Assembly (NCBI GenBank): GCA_903772945.1 | Contig: CAICTM010000170.1 | Coordinates: 37,359-101,358, forward strand | Direction of reading: 5' to 3' | DNA: 64,000 nt | DNA from: Seminavis robusta | Taxonomy: Eukaryota > Bacillariophyta > Bacillariophyceae > Naviculales > Naviculaceae | In this document: positions 35,802 to 46,982 of the stretch, piece by piece | Layout of the letters: each line of letters begins with the position of its first letter | Numbering within the stretch: position 1 is the stretch's first letter | Notes under the pieces: generated by a model | The model's database searches: none | The model's input: only the letters and a program-made list of their open reading frames with translations | Told to the model about the DNA's origin: nothing | Made by a program: the position numbers and the translations under genes

Positions 35802-36059
35802 TTCGCCCCCTGACAAGGGTCACGGAAGGCACGACATCAGTCGGACAAGGAGAACATATGAATTAAAGTGCGGGGCACTCTCCGGAGATTGGATGTAGAC
35901 ATGTGCGTCGCACGATGGCAATCCTACAAGGGGATCAGGCCTTGTATGGGTGTAAATACCTTATGTTCCAAGTCTGGTAGACTGTGCCGCTACTGGCGGT
36001 AGTATGTCGGAGCCGTACAGTGCCATTGTTATTGACTCGGTCTGTGTGGTAAGGACCTT

Positions 36060-37620
36060 GTGCGTTGGCTGACCGTACTAACGGTTCTGATACTGATGAA
36101 TCATCATAGTATCGTTGACATGTGTGTTGATGAGGGACACGTGCCGTGTTCTCTTTCGGTGTTTTTCTGGATAATCGTTGGCGACGTTCCTTAATGTATT
36201 TCCGGTTTGCTTTGAAACGGATGTGTGAGTCTTGTCACGATTACGCGCGTGACTTGCGACGAAGTCCATGTTCATCCCGGAGAGTCTTCTCGACCTCTGA
36301 CGCGGACTCACGTTCTCTGTCCATGGAACCGGTCATGGTACTGGTAACCCACGTCTGTTTCAGAACGATGGTTACTCCGTCTGCTGTCTTGGAGAGTCCT
36401 TGGTAGTTCATTGATCCAATAATCTACGAAGTTCCTTCCTATGATAGGAAGAGCGTAGCTGGATCGCATCTATTATCTTTTTAGTTAGGGTTGGCTTTCT
36501 TCTCGAGAACCCAATTGTTTAGATACTCAGTTCTTCCTATCGAGGAAGGCTTGGTATGTTGATTTCAATCCCGACTCTTTGAATCTTTTGGAAAGGTCAT
36601 CCTACCATTCAACGCGATCTGCGAGATCGACGTTCCGTTGGGATGAGTTGATCATCAATGTATGCAAGACATTTTCTAAGTCATGCATGGTTGTTTTCAT
36701 CTTCCTTTGGAAGATTTGGGACTATTACATAGGCCACGTCACTCTGTGACTCGTGCTTTCCCTTCGGAGTGCAATGGTATAGTTTGTTCTTCGAGTGAGG
36801 TGACAGCTCGATGTGGTAGTGTCCCGTGTTCAGGTCTAGACTAGTACGACTTGAATCCATCTAAGTTCAAGAGCATGTCCTGTATTTTTTGGGATAGGTT
36901 AAGGCTTCCGTTATCCTTTGTTTGGTTTCCCGAAAATCAGAGATGAATCGTCAGATCCCTCTTTCTTGGAATGATAAAAGTTTGTGCTGTCCCATTGGAA
37001 CGATTCACCTTCTTGAGCACCCCTGCCTCGCAGAGACTTCAACCTCCTCTTTAAGAGTGTTGGTATGGACCCGTGGAGTAGGGTGAGCCCTAGTATAATA
37101 GATTTAGCGTCGGGACGAAGTTCTATTCTTAGTCGTCATTGCAACTCTCCCAAGTATCCTCCCGGGTCGAAGCACTTGGTTGAAAAGGCATGAGGCAGTC
37201 TTGCTCTTCCTTAATTAACGGGTTTCGACTCTGGCACATCTGCTTAAGTCTATTTGTTCGTATGTCGTGTCAAGAATTCTTTGAGACTATCTGCATTGCG
37301 CTGACAGCTGCAAGGATCGGGATATGGAGAAGTTCTCCTTTTTTCCTTGTGTATTGCCATCTTTCGCCGGAAAAAATGCGTGGTTCCACCCCAATGACAT
37401 GGTAGTGAAATCAAACTTGATTCTTAGGTCGCAGAAGTGTCTTGACCTATGATCACGTCTTGCGCCCCAAGTTCTTGGTGACGTGTAAATTCCATTTGAA
37501 TAATTCTATCATCGTGGAACTCAGGCATCCCGAGTGTGCCCTTAGACTTCGTGCGGGGTTTCAATTCCTTCATAAAAGCAGTCCGCAATGTTTTGACGCC
37601 CCCATTGATACTAATCAATG
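36060..37620 (-). pseudogene. Remnant pol (protease, reverse transcriptase, integrase end) of gypsy element 1
   Basis: Near 37618-37424 the minus strand reads KGTLGMPEFHDDRIIQMEF and ELGAQDVIIGQD, the end of the aspartic protease domain seen intact in order in element 2. Short blocks near 36950 and 36420-36080 match the reverse transcriptase start and integrase end (TLRNVANDYPEKHRKRTRH) of element 2. Frames change every 50-100 bp, and a large part of RNase H and integrase is missing. Confidence 0.7.
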
Positions 37621-38024
37621 AGTAAACGCCTTACGCATGAGTTTGAGTACATTAGTAAGTTCCGGATGCTTCTACCTGTATCCAGTAAGCCAACAGAGTG
37701 GTAATGGGTTCTCGTTTCGCCACAATTATTGGTGCTCGATCACTGTTAAATCTACATAGACGATAGTTTCAATGTCTCTTGTCGTGCGACGATGATGAGT
37801 TGATTGGCAATGGACGAAGATAACGATGATGAACAGATAGTCAGTGTCTAGTTGAGCAATTACTAGGCAATTATCTAAATTGCCGGGTAGACTCTTCGGG
37901 GTAGTTGCAAACAAAAATTTATGTATTAACTACATCTTAGTACCCGAGACATCTTCATCACTTAGGTATCAGAAATCGGAACATGGTCCGTTGAATCTAT
38001 CAATCTCTGGCACTACATATCCTG

Positions 38025-39480
38025 TCAGACGAGAAGATCTCTACCACTTCCGAATGATTTAAGTCGATTTCGGCAAGCGCCTTGTCCACAGCAGCCATCT
38101 TCTTGTCCATCTTGTTGATGGATCCAACAGAGGAGTTCGCCTCGTTGTCGGAGTCGTATGACTTGCGCTTGGCAAATATGGTTGCATTCTCTTTTTTTCT
38201 TGCGATCAGCCTTGAACGCAGCGTTGGAAACCTTATTCATGAGGACAGAGAGTACCTTCTTGGTGTAGGACTAGGCGTATGTCGACTTGGCGTTGTCAGT
38301 CTTGTTCTTGTTGTAAGCAGGCTTGCTTTCAGTGTCAGAGGAACGGAACTTGAGTGTCTTCAAAGTCATGCAATCAGCAGTACTGTGAGTGCTGGACTCG
38401 TGGTAGTTACACCATTTTTCTTCGTTATTGGAAGAATGGTCGTTGATGCGAGTAGACTTGTACTCTCTTGTGCGCTGTTGTTCTTATTCGTAGGAGCTAG
38501 CTTGGCATCACCGCCCTTGTCAAAGGTTTCGGAGGATTCCATGCGTCTCACAAGAATCCAATGGTTCTCTCTCGCGATACGAAGCTGAAAAAGGGGATCA
38601 GGAAGGTCACGTCGTTCGTCCATCTTCTTTCATCCACCGAGCGCTCCGGAATTCCTACTGAATCGAATGGAGCAATGTCAAATGACTTCGTCATGGTCAA
38701 TGTTTGGTTGGGTCAAAAAGATGGTAGACGAGGAAGTTCATCCGACTGAGGTTACCATCAAATCCACTATCACTCCGACTGAGGTTGATTGACATAAGCA
38801 CTCGAGTGGAACAATATGCTAGCGGCTTACGCATCTGAGGCGCATGATAGCGTTTCTAGCTTTTGCAGGCCTTCGTACGCGGACAGATCTCGCTTCGACA
38901 CACCATGATGGCAATCTTATGCCGATAGTGATGCTCAGACGTCGATCTCTTCAAAGTTCAGGCTGAGACTGGCTTTCCGTCCCAGGCTTCTGCGAAACGT
39001 GTTTGGAAAGTGGCTTCGTCCTCACCACCACGTATGTCGCGTGGCAGAATGCCGTTGACTGCAAACTGGCGCAAGGCATTCCAACGTAGTTCACCAGGTG
39101 GCTCCCCTGTACAGCTAGATTCGTAACTGCTCTTGGCAGAGCTAGAAGTCAGCTCCTTTAGGAGGTTATGTTTGTCTGTAGGCGTAGCAATGGCGAGCCC
39201 AACGAAGACCTTCTCGACACCTGCGTCCCAGCCCACTTGATGGTCTTACTTGGAGTCTCAGATCCATTGATGATTTGGACTTTGAATGTGTACTTGGCAA
39301 CCGTATAGCAACTCTGCGCTCCGGCAAACAGTGGCGAATTTGTAGGTGGTAGGGCGAGGATCGTCGTTTTCGCATTCATCATCGATGTCGATGAGATGAA
39401 GGATTGTTTTGTCGCTCAGCTTAGACTCGAAGCTGGTGTATGCGTCTTTGGCAATACTTCATGGTGAAGGAATAGGTTGA
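38025..39480 (-). pseudogene. Remnant gag of gypsy element 1
   Basis: Coding-strand pieces include TNSRHQ-free, Lys-rich stretches and, at about 38420-38359, a zinc-knuckle-like WCNYHESSTHSTADC, the C-x-x-H...H...C type common in algal gypsy gag proteins. About 1.4 kb of gag is kept but no frame exceeds 95 codons. The start region (near 39455) matches MKMAQGK-like DNA of element 2. Confidence 0.6.
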
Positions 39481-39514
39481 GGGTAGCTTGAAAGCTATTG
39501 TGTTTGTTAACAAA

Positions 39515-39959
39515 TGCACACGCAAAAAGCTAGTGTAAAATACTCTTCTGAGTGTTTTAGTTTGAGAGAATGAAAGTTAAGTGAGAGGATTGAAAGCTAT
39601 GAGAAAACTATCGAGAGAGAGACTCCACAATCAAAGGAATCGTAGATCTGAACTCCGCGGGGAACTGTGGACGCTGTGATAGAAGTAGGGGTATGCGGTA
39701 GCAATCTTACTCACTCCACGATCCAAAACGGAACGCGTGGGAAGATTCGTCTAGCATTTATCTAGTAGCGTGGAAGTACTCTCTCACGCTGGCTTATGGC
39801 TAAATATCTAGAGCGATGTTTCATCATCAACCTAGTATGACTAGAGCAGTCATTGAGAACCCTGTCTCCAATGACTATTCGCGAAGGACTACGTCATGAG
39901 TCGAACTCAAACCCTATCTAGGATCGAGTCGCGAATAAGGCTAAGAGCCGTGTATTGCA
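39515..39959 (-). repeat. LTR of gypsy element 1 (5' LTR on coding strand)
   Basis: 445 bp, TGCAC...TTGCA in plus-strand order. On the coding strand it is followed by TTTGTTAACAAACAC, where a primer binding site would lie. Confidence 0.85.
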
Positions 39960-39963
39960 TTGG
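39960..39963. repeat. Target site duplication TTGG, right copy (gypsy element 1)
   Basis: Second copy of TTGG directly outside the LTR. Confidence 0.8.
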
Positions 39964-41206
39964 AATTTGGTGCTGATTTCAAGCCTACTTTTGAAGCCCT
40001 AAGTCAACAACCTTCTGATCGATTCTGATAGTTCTAGCCACCACTACAGTGACAGGAACCTTCTTGTTGACCATCTACCAATACAACTACAAGGCCAACA
40101 CCATCATCATTGCCTTGAAAAGGACCTAGATTTCAACAACCTCATCAACGACGCTACTGTCGAGCACAAAGCACAAAGTTCGCGAAAAGCAGCCAATTCA
40201 CTCAAAAGAAGAAGCGGTTACAGTGAAGGAACACCTGGAGTCTCCGAGTAAACGAAAGACTTATTGATTTCGCACCTATCTTGGCCATCGAGCAATCCTT
40301 TTACGTCAGAAGGAAAGTGGCATATCTCTTTCGAAAAGGGCAATTCGCTTTCATCGAATTACGTGATTTATTGCTGTGCACACGACATATATCTTCAAAA
40401 CCTCCGTGCAGTTTTCGGTGTCACGAGTTTCCGTCCTGTACTGGTTTCAGCAACCCAAGGAACGTCTTGGAACGATCTCACGGAATTGCCCGGCCAATCA
40501 AATCGCCCGTACTTATACAGTCTGCACTGAGTCAGCGTGCGGAACGTCAACGTGTTCTTTTTCGATCCTGGATCGCCAAAGACTTATACGACAAGGTTCC
40601 CCGTACCGAAAGCAGGCTCAGCTTTCGTAAACTGGAAGCGCTCTCACAATTTAAGGAGTTTACACGGTCGAGCCATTGAAAATCGTGATCTTCAGTTCGG
40701 AGCCACCGTTTGGAGTAACTCGGGGCGACTCGAGGTAACCAAGAGGTCAATTCGCTTGGCTGAAACTGGTACCAGTGCAACCGCCATCCCTCAATTGCTT
40801 AGTGGGTATCTCGCCTTGAATTTTAGGAGCTTTTGTGGGGAGATTCATTGATCCCAGTCAGCTAGCTTCCAGTGAGGCACAACCTCCACAAACCAAGCCA
40901 GTTCCCAGCACCACAGCAATTCAGGAAGCAGGTCCCAGCCCCTCTACACTGGCTACCTTATTCAACTACGTTCAGCGGATCGTCTGACGAGGTGTAGCCT
41001 TTAAAATAAAATCTCGTTATTTTTTTCTTATTCAACTACACCTAGATTGAATTTTCCAGGCCCATAGCAAGGTTCCTGGAGGTCATCTTTGTGGATTCCA
41101 GATTACAGTCGAGCCAGCCTTTATTGCACTGCAACAAGAGCTGAGATCCAGTGTTGCCACAAAGTACAGCCTACACCTCTTCCTGTGACCGACAACAAGA
41201 GGCACC
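39964..41206. other. No recognised gene
   Basis: Right flank of gypsy element 1. A plus-strand frame at 40281-40679 (132 codons, ending RKLEALSQFKEFTRSSH) has basic, protein-like composition (RQRVLFRSWIAKDLYDKVPR) but no known domain. Two overlapping frames compete with it, so I do not call a gene. TTATTCAACTAC occurs twice, near 40960 and 41028. Confidence 0.45.
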
Positions 41207-42406
41207 ATGTCTTTCTATGGTCTCTACAGCGATGTGAGTGACCCTTATGCCCCTGGCTACTCAGAACGTTGGTGGCATCACGTCTACTCTGGGCCCCAAG
41301 TCCAAGGTAGCTACACCTGTGCCCGTCCTCCCACACACCACGATGGAGCTGGCAACAGCAACCTAGCCTACCGCCACCGGCATCAGGACACACAGCCACC
41401 AGTACCACCACCAGATGAATACAAATCCGTCTTTGACATTCTTGAGAAGACACCGGCATCACCTGTGTCAACGGTGTTCCCACCAGACGCATACAAATCA
41501 CCCTTCGACATTCCTGAGAAGAGGCCGGCACCCATGGCCTATGGTAGGACCAATCACCAGCTGGGCAATGGGGAGATTTCAGAGCTGTCGCCCGACAGCT
41601 CCAGTTGTCACCCAGATCTCATTTATACGCCAGCCATGGCAGACGTGCTGGTCCGCTTTCAACAGCAACAGGTCACCGTTGCCCGGCAACTCGACCTCAT
41701 GAGAGCTGACCACGAGTCCCTCAGACGAAACCTGAGAGCTGATCATGAATCATTCAAGCAAGACATGAGAGCTGACCACGAAACCTTCAAACGAAAGATG
41801 GAAGCTCAGTTCATTGCCTTGAAAGACCAACTGACAACTCAACTGGACGCCTTGGTCGTGGTAGCTGCTAGGCCACCTGTCACAGCACCTACACCTGCTT
41901 TGACACCATCAGTTCATGGGGAGACCAATGCCACTTCACTGTCAGCCATGGGCAGCGATGATGGCGTCCACAAGCCGACTGGTGACAGCGCTATTGGTAC
42001 CCAACGGCTCCACAGCCCAAAGAAGCAGCAGCGCCACAGGGCTACTCGTTCCAAGCAAGATGCCACTGCCATCCAGCAAGCCATCCAGCAATGATTGACT
42101 GATGCCCTCTTGGCCACCAACCAGCTGCCCACCAATGAAGCCACGGCTCCATCTCCCAAGCTAGCTTGTGGAGAGTTGCCTGTCACACGACCCATGCGTG
42201 TCCCAGCTACGAGCCACCAGCTGCCCAGTGCCACACCCTTGAATGCCCTCGCTGGTGCCCATCCATCGTTGGATGATGGGGAGATTATCGAGCCTGCCAG
42301 CCCTAGTAGTCATCCAACCTCTGGGGAGATCATGATGGCAAAACCTCCAGCTAGGAAGCAACCAGCTTCCAGAGCTGGCGCCTGCGACAATACCATTGTG
42401 CATTGA
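41207..42406 (+). pseudogene. Retroelement ORF1-like coiled-coil protein with in-frame stop
   Basis: One frame of 400 codons interrupted only by a TGA at 42092-42094. The N-terminal part is rich in Pro, His and Tyr. The middle (about residues 160-210) has three near-identical 11-residue units, RADHESLRRNL, RADHESFKQDM and RADHETFKRKM, giving a hendecad coiled coil. The C-terminal part is Pro/Ala/Ser-rich and low in complexity. It lies 140 bp upstream of, and on the same strand as, the tyrosine-recombinase retrotransposon pol, so a gag-like ORF1 of that element is a reasonable guess. No zinc knuckle is present. Function is not established. Confidence 0.5.
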
Positions 42407-42544
42407 CTGGTTTAAGGATCTAAGAGATGTAAAGTTTGTATTTCTTAATAAGTGAGCAGTTATTGATTATTTTCTAGAATAAGCCTGCTAATTGTAAAGC
42501 TGTAAAGCTGAATTGTAAGCTGTATCCCGTCGCATTTGTCACTG

Positions 42545-45429
42545 ACTTCAGAGGGCACTCCTACCTTGCTCCAAACTTGGAGGATGTCGACCATCCTGCC
42601 ATCCCCTTGCTCTGTCACTGGAGAGACCATGGGTCCCCGTACAAAACGAATCACCTCCCTGGACGACGGAACAGGAGGAGGAATGCATCCACCGCGGCTG
42701 CCACAAATCTGCTACCGAGCATTCCGACTTCCTCCGTGAGGAATTTTCGAGTTCATCGAGAACAAGTTCTGGGCTGTCCTTCCCTTCGACCTCGTCAAGG
42801 ACGAACCCTCCCTCCTTCTATCTGCCGCTGCAGTCAAGGTGGAAAGAGACCGCAAACCCCGACTCATCAGCGACCACACCTGGAACTGGGGTTGGCCCTC
42901 CGTCAACGAAACCACATAACATCACGCGCCGCCCGAGGCCATGCAATTTGGAAATGCCTTGCCGCGCATCTTGTACGATGTGCGTCACGCGAACCCCAAG
43001 TTTGGACCGTCCCAATGTCATGTACTATGGGATGGGTCAAGTCGCCGCCCACTTTCAGTGGCATGTCGGAGACCATCTGCGACCGAGCAAAGGAACGCTT
43101 CCTGAAGTCCCCCAGAGCCTGTCCTCCACACAGACTTGAGCATCATGCCGAGGCGATGGATGACCTGGACCCGTCCACCACTCCTAGACCACGGGAGAAG
43201 GAGGACCATGCGGCAACGCAAGAACTCCTTGGGATCGCCACCTCCCCCTTGGAGGCCGAATCGGACCACTTCGCGGGACCCTCGAATAGACCTTTGCTTC
43301 AGCCCATCGAGCAAAATGATGTGTTCGTTGATGACTTCATCCAACTGGGCCAAGGTGGAAAGACCCGTATGAAAGCGCTACATAGGCACTTACTCCATGC
43401 CATTGACGAGATTCTCGCGCGCCCCAACCTCAGCGAGAAACACCGAAATGAGGCAGTCTCGCTCAAGAAACTCCTGCAAGGAGATGGAAGCTGGGCCACT
43501 CGAAAACTCATTCTGGGATGGATCATCGACACCCTCCGACAGACTCTGGAACTTCCACCCCACAGGAAGCAGGCGCTCGCCGACATCTTCAAGGAACTAG
43601 CCGGGTGTCGCAGAGTCGGCCACAAGCGTTGGATGCAAATCCTTGGCAAACTGCGCTTTGTCTCTGTAGCCATCCGGGGCTCCGCTGGACTCTTCAGCGC
43701 ACTCCAGTTCGCCCTCACGAAGTCCAAAGGAGGAAGAATCCGGATCAACGCTGCGCTGAGATCCCACATCGATGCCTTTGCTGATCTGGCTGCCAGCCTC
43801 TGCCACCGCCCAACACACTTGGCGGAGATCGTCCCCCAGGACCCATCCTTCTTCGGCGCCACTGACGCCGCCAAGGCGGGAATGGGCGGTGTCTACTTGA
43901 CTCTGAGGAAACTCCCTACCTATGAAGGTTCCCGTTCCCTCCCGATGTGCAGGCTCAGCTCGTGTCCACGGACAACCCTAAGGGAACCGTCACCAATAGT
44001 GACCTCGAGCAAGCCGCCATCCTTGCGCAACACTCCTTGCAAGCGGCGCGGCACTGTGTCACATACGCCACTATCTACACTCTCTCGGACAACACCCCGG
44101 CCGTCTCCAGAGTCTCCAAAGGGGCGGTGACTACGCCTGCCGACACCAGCGAGAGCACCGCTACTGCGCCCTCTCGTCCTACATCCCGGGTCCTGCCAAC
44201 GTGATGGCTGATGATGCAACGCGTCTGCAACACATCACCCTGCCTGAACTTCTCGCCCACTTTGAACAGCGCTATCCACAGACCCTGGCAGGTGTTGACT
44301 CTGCCACCCGAGGTCAGTTCACAGTTGATCTCCGTCTTGCGCTGCAGACCGCCTCCAAGAACATTGTCTCCGAGACCGAACCTTCGGACGATGGTGTGAC
44401 TTCTGCGCGGGCCTCGGCGTCAACCCATTGCTCTGTGATATCCCTGACCAAGAGATCCGAGCCTGCTACCTCCTCGTCTTTGGAAACTGTTACCGCCAGT
44501 CTAACAATGTCCAAGCTGACTCAGTGGACAAGGCCCTTCTCGCCGTCGGGAAGGGGATCACCGACCTGGGTCACCTGGATCCCTGAAAGCTCAAAGCAGG
44601 ATCCGACCACAACCATCCAATACTCGCTGCTTTCCTCAAAGGACTCAAGGATGAAGATGGACCCCCTGATCGAGCCTACCCCGTCAACCTCTCCATCCTC
44701 CAAGCTATGCTCGACGCCCTGGACTACGACGACGACGCCTAGGGAACCCTCAACCGCCACGTCCGCGACCTCTGCATCCTGGCCTTCTTCTGGCTCCTGC
44801 GCCCTGCGGAGTACCTGGACACCGGGAACCCTGAATCCCGGAGCCAAGCCTTTCGCCTCTGTGATGTCTCCTTCACTGTCCGCGGCAGCCTCCAAGTCCA
44901 CGGAGACACCATCTCTTTGAATGATGTGAAGAACCACGTGTGCCTCACCGATGCCACGTTTACGTTCACTGACCAAAAGAATGCTGTCCACGGCGAATCC
45001 ATGGGCCACCGTCTGACCTCTGATCCGTGGCTTTGCCCAGTGAAGTCTCTCGCGCCTGTGGTCTACCACCTCCGTACCAACGGCGCCGATGCCGATACTC
45101 CCCTCTTCAACAACTTCAATGCGGCCCGCAACCGGTGGTATCATGTGAAGCCCCAGTTCATCACCAACGCCCTCCGCCATGCTGCGGCCCTCATCTCCCA
45201 CGACACCAGCATCAACCCTGACAAGGTCTCTGCCCGCTCCCTCCGTCCTGGTGGCGCCACGGCCCTTCTCTGCGCACATGTTGACTCGGTTGCCATCCAC
45301 CTTCTCGGCTGCTGGAAGTCCGATGCCATGCTCCGCTACCTGCGCATCCAAGCCGCTGCCGCCACCCACCACTACTCCCAACAGATGTTCTTGGACCATG
45401 GGGTGTACAACTTCCCCGGAGGCACCTAG
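42545..45429 (+). pseudogene. Reverse transcriptase / RNase H / tyrosine recombinase polyprotein, frameshifted
   Basis: The start carries the fingers region in shifting frames: CHWRDHGVPV, KSATEHSDFLREEF, FWAVLPFDLVKDEP and VERDRKPRLISDH, which ends in a stop near 42919. The palm motif is DVFVDDFIQLGQ near 43320, followed by KLLQGDGSW and RKLILGWIIDTLRQTLELPP, typical of DIRS-type elements and not of LTR elements. GATDAAKAGMGGVYL near 43855 starts the RNase H-like part. The recombinase end lies in an open frame 44917-45429 with SARSLRPGGATALL and LLGCWKSDAMLRYLRIQ, covering the R..G and tyrosine box. At least four frame changes or stops make this copy inactive. Such elements integrate through a recombinase instead of a DDE integrase. 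Confidence 0.8.
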
Positions 45430-45815
45430 GATCGCCACCTCCTCCCAGCACACGCGCCCCAACACTTCAATGAGATTCTTCTCCACGAAGAACTCTACGA
45501 GGACTAACCTACCCTAGTCCTCGGCCCCCTGTCCTTGCCTACACCTGGACAGGGGGTTACTTCTCCCACCGCACTACGCTCCCTCCCTGTTCTGCCTTTG
45601 GCTTTTGGGTTGCACGACTCAAGGCTGTCCCGTGGAACATCACATTCCCGGGACTCCCTTCCGCCGTGTGGGATCCATCCGGGACTCCCCAGTCCCGAAT
45701 GGTACCCTGGGGACTGGAGACGGTCGGCTCAGTAAATGGCCGAGTCTCTCCACTCACCTAATCCTCTACTAGTTGTGCCTAGCTGCTCTGGGCGAGCGCA
45801 GCTTGTCTGCGCTCG
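45279..45815 (+). repeat. 3' end repeat of the tyrosine-recombinase element, copy A
   Basis: 537 bp, nearly identical to 55460-55995, covering the last 50 recombinase codons and the 3' tail. It ends with CGAGCGCAG-CTTGT-CTGCGCTCG, a hairpin of 9 bp stem and 5 nt loop at 45793-45815. Confidence 0.88.
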
Positions 45816-45887
45816 GAAGTAGACAGTGATATTGTAAAAACCAGGTCCAAACCATCCCTCTTCTCCAATCTAGAAGGGACATCTCAC

Positions 45888-46982
45888 ATGGACAAGGTGA
45901 CTCAAGATAGGATTCCAGACAGATTTGGTGATCCTGGAGATCCTGGTGGCTCAGGGTACCATGGTGGTGATGACAGCTACAGAGGCGTGCGCAGAAAGGG
46001 CAGGTATGGTGGTCCCCCAGGAGGAGGACCCCCTGGAGACCCTTGGGATCCCGATGGTGGTGGTGACCCTCCAGCTGGCCCTGGAGGAGGTGGAGGAGGA
46101 GATGGCCCCAGACGCAAGTTGTTCCATGCCAAGCCAGATGCCAATGCGTACCCCACCCTCAAGTCCAACAAGGACTTCGACCAATGGTACAGCGTGTTTA
46201 TAACAACGGCTAGGGCACAGGGATTGTATGCTCTCTTCGACTCCAATTATGTGCCATTGGACCAGGAGTCTGCTTTTGAGCTCCGTAGGATGAACGAATG
46301 GTTCTACGCGGTCCTGCAGAAAATCATCAAGACAACCAAGGGCATGGTGATAGGCAAGGAACATTTTCATGATTGTGACTGCTTTCATATTCTACATGCA
46401 TTGATCCAGGATGCCCACACCTCTGTGGAAGGTACACTGGAGTCCGTGGAGACCCTCAACTGGCTCACCAGGGTCAAGTACTCCACAACCAAGGGATCTG
46501 CAGTGGAGTTCATCATCAACTGCGATGAGGTTCTCACACGATACAACGATTCCAAGACCAACGAGCAGGATAAACTCAGTGATAGTATCCAAAAACTGTT
46601 CCTACAGCAGGCGTTCATCGACATCAAGGTTCTCAATGACAACAGCGCCAGAGAACAGGAGAACATGTGCAGCAATGGTGCACACATGTCCTACTCATAT
46701 GAGAAATACAAGGAGGTCCTGACCAATGCTGCTACCAGGTTTGATGTCAACCACAAGCTTCTATTCCCTGGTAGATCCCGCAGAGCCAACATGGCTGTGA
46801 TCGACGAGTCTGAGGATGAAGCCGGGCAACCTGATGGCATGGATAGTCCAACGGATGACCTCACTCATCTCCAAGCATTTCCGGCCATGAGGGACCCCTC
46901 TGCCCGGCTCCCAGACCAACATTGGACCCAACTTTCTAGTACGGGCAAGAAGAATTGGCATCAATTTGATGACCACGACTGA
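45888..46982 (+). CDS. Copia gag, intact 364-residue frame
   Basis: Starts MDKVTQDRIPDRF after a leader. A Gly/Asp/Pro-rich N-terminal segment (residues about 10-75, GGGPPGDPWDPDGGG) is followed by a helical gag domain with LKSNKDFDQWYSVFITTARAQGL cut here to NKDFDQWYSVFITTAR, then LNWLTRVKYSTTKGSA. No zinc knuckle is seen. The stop TGA overlaps the ATG of the next frame in TGATG, which could allow termination-reinitiation. The frame is undamaged, unlike the pol genes after it, and was probably the last part under selection. Confidence 0.8.
   Translation: MDKVTQDRIPDRFGDPGDPGGSGYHGGDDSYRGVRRKGRYGGPPGGGPPGDPWDPDGGGDPPAGPGGGGGGDGPRRKLFHAKPDANAYPTLKSNKDFDQWYSVFITTARAQGLYALFDSNYVPLDQESAFELRRMNEWFYAVLQKIIKTTKGMVIGKEHFHDCDCFHILHALIQDAHTSVEGTLESVETLNWLTRVKYSTTKGSAVEFIINCDEVLTRYNDSKTNEQDKLSDSIQKLFLQQAFIDIKVLNDNSAREQENMCSNGAHMSYSYEKYKEVLTNAATRFDVNHKLLFPGRSRRANMAVIDESEDEAGQPDGMDSPTDDLTHLQAFPAMRDPSARLPDQHWTQLSSTGKKNWHQFDDHD

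Larger units (their letters stand above)
35375..39959 (-). mobile_element. Ty3/gypsy-type LTR retrotransposon 1, degenerate
   Basis: 4585 bp flanked by direct LTRs (35375-35801 and 39515-39959) and a TTGG duplication on both sides. The coding strand is minus: gag remnants lie near 39480-38060 and pol remnants near 37620-36060. A polypurine tract, AGGGGGCGAA on the coding strand, abuts the 3' LTR, exactly as in the plus-strand relative at 50762-55058. Compared with that relative it retains a long gag but has lost most of RNase H and the integrase zinc domain. All frames are broken. Confidence 0.88.
42545..45815 (+). mobile_element. Tyrosine-recombinase (DIRS/Ngaro-like) retrotransposon, copy 1
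   Basis: Contains, in order, reverse transcriptase, RNase H-like region and tyrosine recombinase, then about 385 bp of 3' non-coding DNA ending in a perfect 9-bp hairpin. The 3' boundary is taken from the second copy at 55460-55995, because the similarity between both ends at 45815. The 5' boundary is uncertain and may include the ORF at 41207. Confidence 0.8.
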
